Positions 23,401 to 35,400 of a stretch of DNA of 64,000 nt are shown here, piece after piece. Source of the DNA: Caprimulgus europaeus (Eukaryota; Chordata; Aves; Caprimulgiformes; Caprimulgidae). How positions within the stretch are numbered: position 1 is the first letter of the stretch; every line of letters begins with the position of its first letter. Both the position numbers and the translations under genes were made by a program. Where the stretch lies: positions 1,736,001 to 1,800,000 of the forward strand of contig OU015544.1 of NCBI GenBank assembly GCA_907165065.1. The letters are read 5' to 3'. Below the pieces are notes generated by a model that made no database searches, was not told the origin of the DNA, and was given only the letters and a program-made list of their open reading frames with translations.

Positions 23401-26400
23401 GAACAGCCAGAAACTGTTTAGGGTTGCGGGCTGTGGGTGGGTTTTTTCAGACCACAGGCAAATATTTGGGAAACTGTTTTCACAAAGCCTGAAATATGAA
23501 AGTTCAGTTATACTGGGTATAAATTTTAATCTCGAATCAGGATCAAAAGCGAAGGAAATCTAATGGAACCAGAGATTGTGCAAGTATTTTATTTTGAAAA
23601 CAATGGAATATGCCATTATTTACATGAAATACATATCCAGTAGAGTCACTGAATGTCTGCTGGGGTTTGCTGGTGTTACCTAGAGATGGCCAGAAGAGAA
23701 AGTGACACAGATTTTATCCAGCTGAGTCTGTAGGTTCATGGTTCTCTACCCTTATGATGGCTTGTTTGGAACTGGTGAAATGGTGGGTTTGTGGTATCCT
23801 CCCTGCAGAGATGAAGGGAAGCAGGAGCCTGGAGAAGCTGGGAGAGCAGACTTCCACAGGCAGAGCTGTGTGTGCTGGGGTGTGGGAGGCTGGGACCCCA
23901 GGATTGCTCAGGTGGGCTGGGAGCAGGGGTCTGTACCACTCCTGTGTCAGTGGTGCCACAGGAGGCCTCTCAAGGTGGAGCTAGTGCTGGAAAATATTTC
24001 CAGAGAAGTTGCTTTTTCTTACATACTCTGTTTTAAAATGAATTAAATGGGAAATTTCTGGTGTGCTTCATAGTTGGGGAGTTTGTTTGAGCTCTTCAAA
24101 GAGGAACAAAGGCTGACAGGAGAGAGAGGCGTTTAGTTATTAGGCAGATATATTGTTGGGGTTTTTTTGATTGTTTGAACCCTGTTCTTTCCCTGGTATC
24201 TCTTGTCTCTGCTGTCTGGCAAAGAGATTTCTCTCCACTGTGGCTGCCTTCCCCACTGCCACAGCGTGTCGCTGTCCCCTTTACCCTTCTGCTGACAATG
24301 CCTGGAGAAATTGGATCTGCACAGAATTGTTTGCCTGCACTTTACCAGACACATGGCACTTGCTCTTGGTCGTCGCTCACATTGCCCGTGCTATTCTTAG
24401 TTCCTGGGCTCCTGCAGTGACCTCACCTTGCCCTTCAGGGCTCGAGGTTGCACACTGTCATCGTGTTCATGTGGCACTTCTCTGGGTACTTGTTCTGGTT
24501 TGAGTGATCCTCTCCTTGGTGATTTCATGGCTTTTGCTCAGACTCTCGGCATGTGTGTGCATCAAATAAAAGCTGTGCTCCCTGGATGTGACCCTATGCT
24601 AGGACAGACCCAAATGTCCTCAGATTTTAAAATGTAATCCAGTTTCTGTGCCTAGTTCAGTCCAGGTTTGGTCATCACTGTGTGGCTGCAGTCACTGCCC
24701 TTGCTTATCCTTCCCCCAAATTTGCAATTTATGTTTTTGCCTGTGCTCGATGCTCAGTAAACATTCTCCCTTTCTCCAGTGATGATGCTGGACCCTGCAG
24801 TGCTGTAGCATACTGTGAGGATATTTATTCTTATAGTCACTTACAGTGACCACATCTCCATTTTATAGGTGGAGAAACAGAGGCACAGAAAACTTTAGTG
24901 CCTTCTCCAGGGTCTCCCAGCTTCCAGGCTGGTGTCCAGTGTGCTCTGTTGTCTCATGTCTGCGTCACCACTGTGCTCTGTCTGTACAAGCTGTGCGTCT
25001 GACTTTCTTCTCTGCAGCCCTGGAAATAATTTCCTTGTCACCTCCCCACCCCTCCTGAAAATCTGATGTTAAATCCTACATGGTGATTGCATTCTTTGGG
25101 CTGCCTGGCCCCCGTAGTTGCCCCTTTGCCCTCGCAAGGCTCGCTGCTGGGAGGTGCTCTGGCGCTCCCGGCGCGGTCCTGCGGTGCCGGGCTCCTCCGA
25201 TGCTGAGGGAGCGCGCGGGGGAGCCGAGCGGTCTCCGCTTCCTCCTGTGACCCCCGGTGTGGGGAGCAGGAGCTGGGGCTGAGCCGTGCTGCGGGTGCCG
25301 TGGGCTGCAGCGGCGGGGCTGTGTTAAGCCACATTACGTAACCTGTAGCTCATTTTCTCTCTTTCCTGATCAGCTGCTTTCCTCTGAGGGCAGGAGAGGG
25401 AAGCTGCTACCCTCTGTGCATGCTGCGTCATAGGAGAGTGACTGAGAGAGAGGGGTGGTGGAAAGCCAGGGACAAAGGTTAAAAGATTGAAGCGATCTGG
25501 GACATGCCACTGCTTCAAGGAGAACTGCAGGAGTGCAAGAGGCTCTTTGCAGATTTTTCCTGCTGGGTTTTTTTGCTGCAGTATTGAGGAAAAAAAAAAT
25601 AGCGGCAGCTACGCTAGACGAGTCGTAAGCGAGCCTGAAATCTGCTAATTCCTTCAGTGAGACAGCATGGAGGATTCTGCAGAGCAGAGTCAGGAAATGA
25701 GATACCACATGCTGCAAAGGTAAGAATTACAGATCTGGTTGTTTCCTTGTCTCGGGCTGAGGCAGTTTGGCACTGTCCTGGAAACCCATACCGATATTTT
25801 CCCATGCTCATTTTATCCTCTGAAACCTCACCAGTGGCTGTGGGGTGTCTGTGCCTGCAGGCTGTAAGAAAGCTGCTAGAGTGTGTCTTAGTTGGGAAAT
25901 CAGTGTTAGAGTTTGAGGTTCTGCACAGCTTCTGACCTCTGTGAACTGCAGGAGCGATGGGCGTTTTGCACGTTCCTGCGTAACAACGCTGCAGCCGTGG
26001 CCTGGTGATTAACAGGGATGATGTTACTAACTCAGCATTTACTCTGTTTTGTTTAGAGCTCGGTGTTCTTTCTTCCTTGCTGCCCAACTTCCACCTCATC
26101 TTACCCTGCAAAAAGAAAAAAATCTCTCCTGTTTTGATGATAATGTGCAGCCTGTGGTTATTAGTAAATAAACAATGTTCTCGGTGTGCTCACTGTCACA
26201 AATTAAACAGAACTGTGCTTGCTTATAACCAAGTGTTTGTGCATTATTCTGGATGCTGGACCTCTGATTTTGTTGATATTTTATCCATAGCAGTACCTTT
26301 GCCTGTGGTAATTTCAGCTTGGTAGGATAGTTCATATTCACACATGTTCACTGCTTCTGACCCCAAGATTTTTGTTGAGACTGCTCTGAATAAACCTGCA

Positions 26401-29400
26401 ATGAATAAACCTGTCTCACTTGTTGGCTTGTGCTCCTTCCTTGCCATAACATAGGTTCTGACTCTCTTTAAATAAATGAATTTAGTAGAAGTTCAACCTT
26501 AACCACACCTTTCTTCTTTTTCTTGCCTGTTGGCTCCTGTCCTTGAATTCTTGGGCTGAGGTTATCACAGAGCAGTTTGTGAACAGGGACAAGTTTTAAA
26601 TTCAGTTGTGATGTCTGTCTCTGAAAGTGAACCTCACTAGAAGAAGGGGAAGTACCCAGGGGAGGAACCTCCACACACTCAGCTTGTCCTGTGCCCTTCT
26701 CTGGGTATCAGCTGGCACCTGCTCTTTGAGACAAGACTAGACTGGCCATACTTTGATCTGACCTAGCACAGCCATTTATATGTCCCAGGATATCACTGGG
26801 AGATAGGTGTCAGGTTTTTAGCAGGCTTTAACATCACCCTATTGATCTTGTTTTTCCTGTTACCTTTACTTGTCCCACTCTTGGCTTCATGGGTTGCTTC
26901 AAAGTCTCTTTCACTGTGCTTAGAACAGCTTTTCCTTCCCAGTTAAGCTCGACATTTACAAGACTGTAGCTTGAGGTTCTTCACCAGCATGGCCAATTGT
27001 CATGGGAATGTCTCATGTGTGGGAGAGAAAGATTGATGTGTTAATGCAGAACGCAGGGTCTGAATTTCAAATGCTGTGAATGTGCTGTTCTGGAAATCCT
27101 CACAAAGTGAGGACGTCACAGCCAAGGTGGATGGTGTGCATGAGGGCAGAGACTTTGTTCATACGTCCTGCAAGGCACAGCCTAGTCTGTGTTAGTACCA
27201 TGATCGTTCCTAGGAAAGATTGGTGAGAGAAGAGTCTGGATTTAAATCAGATACCTGCTACAGTTTGCTCAAGGCTTCCTTCATCAGCAAATTCTGTAGC
27301 CAAAATACTGATACAGGTCTTGCTGTGCTCCTGATGAAGAGTTAGGGAGGGTCTGCATTCCAGATGGGTAGATCTTCAGAGGCCACAATGCATTTATGAG
27401 GGATGGGAGGGGGAGTCTGTGTGTTTCCTCTCAGGCTGTCACCAAACACCTCTGACAGCAGTTTGTTCAAGCCAGGATGCTCCAAACCTCAAAGGGAGCA
27501 GTGAACCTCATGGGTGCAGCTTTCTGTCTGCCTGCCTTTGGTGGCTGTGTTTAAGAGGAGACCTCTAGACATTGTACATGGCTTGTCCTTGGGTTGGTTT
27601 TCCTTTCGTGCCCTCCCCCAGCAGTAACAGTCCCTTTCTGCCCCATCCCATGCTATTTCCCAGTGGAGTTGCTCAATGATACCAGCACTTCAGCAGCTGA
27701 TGAGGACAGAGGTTCCTGATGGGTTTCCCATGGCTGAAGGCATCTGCTGGGGCCCACGTGGCTCCTGGGGACGGATGCTGCCAGCTATCCCGCTGCTCCA
27801 GGGCACTCACCTCCTTGGTTCAGTTGGGTCTTTCCAAAGCATTGAGTAGGTTTTTTTAAATACCTTCCCAATATTCATCTCTCCTTCCTACTGAAAGGTT
27901 CTGTAGTCCTGTGTGGTGGCAGGGGTCAGGGCTTCAGTGTGTTTGTGGGGAAGGAACCTTTAGAAAAGCACCCTAATTATAGAAAGAAAAATGGGTAAAC
28001 TGGGGGGTGACCCACAGAGGGGGGTGAAGCTTCGGGGGCTTTAAAATCAAGCGTGTCTTGCTGTTGCTGTGGTCGTGCTGCGCTGGGGTAGATGCACAGT
28101 GTGAACAGTGGGGCTTTGCTTATCTGTTAAGTTTCTCACAATTTCAGCTTTGTAAATTTTGGCAAATCCCATCCTGTGGTGCTTGCAAAAGCAAAGGTTG
28201 ATTTATCCACGTGTCGCTTCTGAGGAAGCTGGAGCGTAAGAAAGGGAAGCGACTGTCCCGTTCCCCCACAGAAGGACGTTGGCAGAGCGCAGGGTTGCTC
28301 TGGTCAGACACAAAATTGGCTTTCACTGCTTGTAGAAGGAATGTGATTAATGTGTCCTCTGGCTCTCAGAACTTTTGAGGAAGATATTTAAGACTGGATG
28401 GTGGAAAATTCTTGTAAAATGATAGCAGAGTCTCTCCTTTATACCTGGAGACTTATTTACTCTGCTTCCCAAATAAGATTTCCTTATGGAGCCTGAGCTT
28501 AGCTTGTTTAACCAAAGCCAGAAAACATTGCTGTCATTTCCCAGCTTGCTTAGAAAAATTGAAACCAATGTGGTGTTCTGTGTTGGGCAGCCATGTACAG
28601 TGAACCATATTTTTGATTATTTATATATTAGCATAACCAGAATTTCTCCAGATAACCTGGCTTTTGCAGAGAGATAACTGAAAGGTTCTTGGGAAATGAA
28701 GTCATCCCTGTAAAAGCCGAGGACCAGGTGCCACAATGGTCTGGGGGCAAGGAGTGATTCTGCTTGGGGAACACGGTTAAGGGGAACTCCACAAATTATT
28801 CACATGCTCTGCACTATTTGAGTACCTCTGCACTGCCACGTTGCTTTTTTCCTATCTCCCCCGAATTCCCATAGGCCCAGTATGTCTGGTTTACACCTGG
28901 TGAAGCAGGGTCGGGACAGGAAGAAAGTTGACGTGCAGCGGGATTTCACTGTGGCTTCTCCAGCAGAATTTGTCACTCGTTTTGGAGGGAATAAAGTGAT
29001 TGAAAAGGTAAGTTACTGACTTTTTTGACTTTAGCACACTGCATTTTGTTCCCTTCTCTTGAGCTATAACTTCTCTCTGCATAAGGCTGTATATTGCAGA
29101 TAGCAAAATATTAATATTCCTGAACTTGAAAGTTGCACTCCTGCCTGTAATCATTGTGTTTCCATTTTATTTTATATGTGATAAATAAATATGCATTGTT
29201 TTAGCTTAATATGACAGGGAAAAAAAAACAACTGAGGGAGCTAGAGCACTTCTGCTGATACAGAAGGATTTGTAGACAGATATAAGGGAAGTAGACTGGG
29301 AAAAACACTGAGAAATGTATTTAAAATTACATAACAATTTAATGGATGAGGTGTCTTCAGGTATTGAATGTTTTAGCTACTCATTAAGCCTATTCTCATG

Positions 29401-32400
29401 TGTCCTTCTGCTCTTTAATACAAACAAGGCATAATACATTAAAATCTTTATGGTTGAGCAAGAGCTGATTTCTGAATTGACTGATGAGCCATTAAATGTT
29501 CTTGCTGCATTGAATGCTGGCTAACGGGACTGCACAGCCCCAGAACTGGACAGAGAGTCTGCAGAGCAAGAACTGTTTTCCTTATTGTTTAGTGTTTTGT
29601 GCCCTTTAGATTCTGTCTCATGCCTGCTCCTAACATCCTCAGGTCCTGATAGCAAATAACGGCATTGCCGCGGTGAAGTGCATGAGATCCATCCGCCGCT
29701 GGTCCTACGAGATGTTCCGAAACGAGCGGGCGATCCGATTTGTTGTCATGGTGACTCCTGAGGACCTGAAGGCAAATGCAGGTGAGTAGTAGAGAGTGTG
29801 AAGGTGCACAGCCTTCTCCTTGCACAGACCCACGTGCCCACAAGGATGCAAGGAGTTGAGTGTATCCACTGCATCCCGTACCGTTCTGTCAAGTAACAGG
29901 TATTTCTGGGGGGAGGTGAAGTACTTCCAGTACTGCAGATTTGGGGAGCTTTAGACCAAGTGCTGTTTGTCAGATTTGCAATCTAAATGAGACCTTTGTG
30001 TTTGCAGAGTATATTAAAATGGCAGATCACTACGTCCCAGTTCCAGGAGGACCGAACAACAACAACTATGCAAATGTGGAACTCATTCTTGATATTGCGA
30101 AGCGGATTCCAGTGCAGGTGAGAAGAACCAAAGACAGTTTTCAAAGCAGGAGGTAACAGTAAGCAATCTTCTCTGCTTAATAATGAATTGTATCTGGGCA
30201 AAAAGACAGGTCAAAGAAATGGAAATTACAAGCATAAGCAAGCACCAAAAGGCAATGCTGCAGATTACAGTGCTGTGGATTTCCCTGTATGAATATCTGC
30301 AGCAGATGAAGGGTTCCCCTCACCCTTTGACTTCCCTACACTTATTTTCTGTTCAACAGCTTGCTTCAGCAGCCACCTCTTGACTTGTCTATAAGATGCA
30401 AGATGCTTTCTCTTTAAACTAAGCATACCATGTAGGTCAGGAGGCCGATCTGGCTTGTGAGTGTTATGAGGCTGTATTCACTGAGGAAGAGAAAGACTTG
30501 AAGTATCTGCACGCTTTCTGTTCCTACTCGCTTGTTTTACTACAACAAAGAGTGAATTATGTTATTTTCTTCTGCAGGCTGTATGGGCTGGCTGGGGCCA
30601 TGCATCTGAGAACCCTAAACTACCAGAACTTCTCCACAAAAATGGGATTGCTTTCATGGGTGAGGATATACACTTCTGATCTAATGTCTAGCTGATGAAA
30701 TTAGATAAGTTTGGACAGATACTGGGAAGCACTTCTTGTATGGGAGAAGCAGCAAGTTGTCTAACATGTCTTTGAATGTTGTGAGATACAAAATCAGAAA
30801 AGATTTCTGTTAAAGCAGGTTGTTTCAAAAGTTGAATGTCCCTGTTGTCATCTTAAAGAGGCTGTTTACAGTTCAGTTTTATGGGAAGAGTGGAGTTCTA
30901 CTTGGACAATACCTGGAGTTTGTGGTCTCGTTAGCAGTGTAGCTAACCAAGTGCTGGAGATGTTTGTTGCAGCAAGCCTCACCTCCTGAACTGCATGGAT
31001 CTGAACACTGGATAAGGTTTTGGACACGTGCCGTGTTTAAAACTGAAGATGGATTTGTGATAAAAGTCATGGTCTGAACGTAGCCTGGGGGTAGTTGTGC
31101 CATGTTCTGACTTCTAGCAGATCTTTTTATCTGCAGTGTCTTGAGCCATAACCACAGAAATACACTAGACCTTTGAAGAGGAGTGGATTTAAAAGCTGAA
31201 CTTCAATTCTAGTTTAAATCTGTTACCAATCATACACTACAGTCCCATGCAAACCACATTTCCAGTAAAATCAGGGCACTGAATTTTTACTCCAGTAGCT
31301 TGTGATGTGAACACCTGATACCTGTTAGTAGTACCTGCCAACCCTTTGAGAGCAGGCCCAGCTTGAGGACACGTGGACAGAGTGGCGCTTGCAAGCTGAG
31401 TGTGCCAGGACTTCTCTAACAGGAAGGGCACTTAAGCTATTGTGATGTGTCTGTGGGTGCACTGCTGTAGTTGCAATTGCCTTTTCCTCCTCCTTAGTCA
31501 GAAGTGCTCTGTTTGTTTTCAGTTTCCTGGCTGATTCCAGTTAATGCTCTCTGTTTGGGTGCAGAACTGTTGATTTGTACCAGTTGAGATGGGGTGTGCA
31601 GCAACCCTGCTAATAGTATTTATTTATCCCTCTTACATGGAGCCCAAATCAGACTTCTGACAATTTTCCTCATGTCTGATACCTCTTGTGTCTCTCTCAT
31701 GCATTGTTTTTGCTCTTTGCAGGTCCTCCAAGCCAAGCAATGTGGGCCTTAGGAGACAAAATTGCTTCTTCGATAGTGGCGCAGACCGCCGGCATTCCGA
31801 CCCTTCCTTGGAGTGGCAGTGGTAAGCGGGAAACTGCTGTGTTTGCCAAGATTGTTCTAATATTATTTTACTTCAACACATCTAATCTGTAAGAAGTGTC
31901 TGTGCACAAAAAGACATTTGAAGAGATGTTCCATCTGTTTAGGCTTTCAGATTTGTATTATCTGAGGCTTAGACGTGGTGACTACGATACATATGGATAT
32001 GTCAGGCAAAATCTGTGTTGTGTAGCGTGCTGTTAGTCTAACAGTACAGCTGCAGTATCTGATATTTTTGTCTCTGCTTTTCTAGCATGTAGTTTTGGAG
32101 CACACAGCCAATACTCTGCTTCCATGGCAGCTCTATTCAGGTTCAAAAGACTGTAAATAACAACCTGTTTCTCAGAATTGCACAAGGTAAATGAAGGAGG
32201 ATGTGACGTGTTGGATGAAAAGCTCTGCTCTCCAGAAAACAGAAATACCTGTTTGCATCCTGCATTCTCTCTTTTGTAAATGCTTCCAGACTGCTTCCTT
32301 GTGGAACTACAGCTGCTCTTTGTTTCACCCATGTCTGACCTGTGGGTTCTCACTGAACCTTGCAGCAGAATGAGCTAAGAAGATAATCCTTGTATTTATT

Positions 32401-35400
32401 TCAGGTCTTCGAGTGGACTGGCAGGAAAGTGATCTTCAGAAGCGTATCTTGAATGTTCCTCAGGAGCTCTATGAAAAAGGCTACGTGAAAGACGCGGACG
32501 ATGGACTGCGGGTGGGTGGCTGGTGTTTTGAAGGTGTTGGAGGTCTTGCATGCACATCTGGAGGGAGCTAGAGGTTTAGTTCCTTTTTAATGGGAGTACA
32601 AACTAGAACTGGACTGTCAGACTCACAGAACTGAGTCTTGGAAACTGAAAAGGCATAAATATGGGAGCAAAGTTGTATTTCATGAAGGGCTCTCTTCTGA
32701 TTTCTGTTTAATGCAGGAAGAAGGTGTTTTTTAATAAAGACCTGTGACCTCACAGTCGGTTTCGTCTTTTGTTAAGTTTTACTTTGGGGAAGATTTCTAG
32801 AATAAGAAATATTCCTGGCACAATTCGGGGTTTGGGAATTTTCCTTTGTGAAGAGAGGGGGTGGAGTCTGTGATTTTTCTGTTTCCCATCTTAATGATTT
32901 TCTGTGTTACAAAAAAGCTTTTCTGTGAGTTTGTAAATGCAATGGTGTGAAGCACTGACAAATATTTTATGATCACTTTTGAGAGGCTAGAGTTCTCACT
33001 GCTGATTTTTCTGACTACAGGCACCCTCTCAAACTGGAATGTTTGGTTTCTATCCAATTCATATCTTCGTTGCTAAATAAGAGTCAGACGTGGAAGCTGC
33101 AGCACAAATCAACAGGAAAATAATGATCTTTTCAGCTTGTTTCTGCTGACTTTTTGTACTTACCCATGTTTTTCTGCCTATCCTGATCAGGCTGCTGAGG
33201 AGGTTGGCTACCCTGTAATGATCAAGGCTTCTGAAGGAGGAGGGGGAAAAGGAATCAGGAAAGTTAACAATGCAGATGACTTCCCCAACCTATTTAGACA
33301 GGTAACGTTTCCCATTGACTTGTACTGCTTTGTTTTAAATGTTCAGGTTGGGTGATTCTGAGAGCACTGAATCAGAAGTGTTAAAGAACTGAAAAAGTGC
33401 ATTATGTACCAGAGCCTGTTCAGCTGCTTTCAGTCATGAGTTCATGCTTTCTTAGCTCTGTATGTTGGTAGGATTTCAATATATCTGCATATCCAATACA
33501 GTTGTGAAATGCCTGAACATCGTAGGAGATGCTGAATAAATCCAAGTAATGGAGGGCATCTGCAGTGTAACTCCAAAATGCTGAGTGACACGAGCCTTTT
33601 TTAGTTGATGGGTTATTTAGGAAAGCTGCAAGGAGTGGAAATGGCACTGTAATTATGTACAAGCTGTCACAGGGTAGTAGCCCAGGGAAATATTATGGAT
33701 GTTCCTTGCTTAAAAAATGAACTTGAGATGATTGTAACTAAGACAAGTGTTTACAAAAGCTGATCTGCCTATTGGTGTGTGTGCTGTAGGTTCAAGCTGA
33801 AGTCCCAGGCTCTCCAATCTTTGTGATGAGACTGGCCAAACAGTCCCGCCACTTGGAGGTGCAGATCCTGGCAGACCAGTACGGCAATGCCATCTCTCTC
33901 TTCGGCCGCGATTGCTCCGTCCAGCGCAGGCACCAGAAGATTATTGAGGAAGCACCTGCCTCTATTGCAACTTCAGTGGTGTTTGAGCACATGGAACAGG
34001 TGAGAGTGGCTCTGCAAGTTCTCTTTTCCTTGTGAGACTCCAGAAACAGGCAGGATGGTTTGTTTGTTGGGTTTTTTTTTGACATCACCAATTGACATTT
34101 GCATCATTTAATCTTTTAAAAGAGCAATATAGGGTTGTGTGTCTTGAACTGCTTAGCATGGGCAACCCTCACATTTCCAAAACTGAGTCCACCATGTGCT
34201 GACAAAAAGCTGTAGAGCTCCCTTCAAAAATGTGTGCACCCCAAAAATAGGAGGGAAGTATGTTTTAAATGTAGTTTGTCGTATTAGAAGCAAGCTGCAG
34301 GAGTTGTATGAATTATCTGATGCTGGGTATTATAAATATTTGCTTCAAACACTGCCTTCTGTAAATTGTAAATGAAATAGCCTGGAAATCAAAACTTGTG
34401 CCACATGCTTTTCTTTGAGCAGTTCTTGGGCCTGTTACAAGCTTTTGGATGTTTCAGAATGCCAGCAAAAAAGTCTGAGGTGGATGTGATGGATGAACAG
34501 AGCATAGGTAACTGAGCACGGGGCCTGGAAATCAAATACTCTTTTTTTCCCATATCCCAGTGTGCGGTGAAGCTTGCCAAAATGGTGGGGTACGTGAGTG
34601 CAGGCACTGTGGAATACCTGTACAGCCAGGACGGCAGCTTCTACTTTCTGGAGCTGAATCCCCGCCTGCAGGTGGAGCATCCCTGCACAGAGATGGTGGC
34701 TGATGTTAACCTGCCAGCAGCGCAGCTCCAGGTGAGTGCCCAGGCCCTGTGCTCCTGGAAGCTTTCAGAAGGACTCAAACTGTGGGATGTTGGAGAGGCC
34801 TGAGCGTGAAAAACCTGTTCTGCTGCAGCCTCAGTAAAACTAGGGGGTGGACTCTGAGTCACAGCCAGGGTTCTGTGTTAAAACTGGATCACACACTGAC
34901 ATTGTGCACATGACTAGATCTTGGTACTGATAGAAGAGAGAACGTAAAGAAAGTGTTAGAGAGCTCTACTAACTATGGGCTCTGTCCTCCTGTGCAGACA
35001 GGTGATGCACAACCCCCACATTTCCTCCTCAACAAAAACACCCAATAACTCAGAGGCCTGTTTTGGTGCTTTCTCAGTTTGGGATTTATCTTCTATGGCT
35101 GGAGCAAAGCTTCATTCAGTATTGCAAAATATACATGCACCCCTTCTGTTATCACTGTTCACTGAGTTACAGCTCTGCCTTTTGGCTCTTTCTGATTTGG
35201 AAAGCAAAGAGATGTTATTCTCTAGTTGTTTCTCCTGGACTGCTCTGGTGGACCTTAAGTTAAAAGGAGTGTGAAGGGGAGCGATAGGGGAATAAAACAT
35301 AGATGCAGGAAAACAGATTTAAGGAGAGATTGTGTGTAGGAAAGCCTGTCTCAACAAGCTTTAGCCATGAGTAGTTCAACTTTAAGCTCTGAAGTAATTG

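Larger units (their letters stand above)
17463..28874. other. ACACA intron containing the alternative start exon
   Basis: 11.4 kb. It holds two MIR-like relics (18846-18950, 24853-24945), an unexplained antisense open frame (21251-21652), a small CpG-rich patch (25128-25280) and the alternative start exon (25667-25719). Short CT, GT and T runs are present. Nothing else was recognised. Confidence 0.6.
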
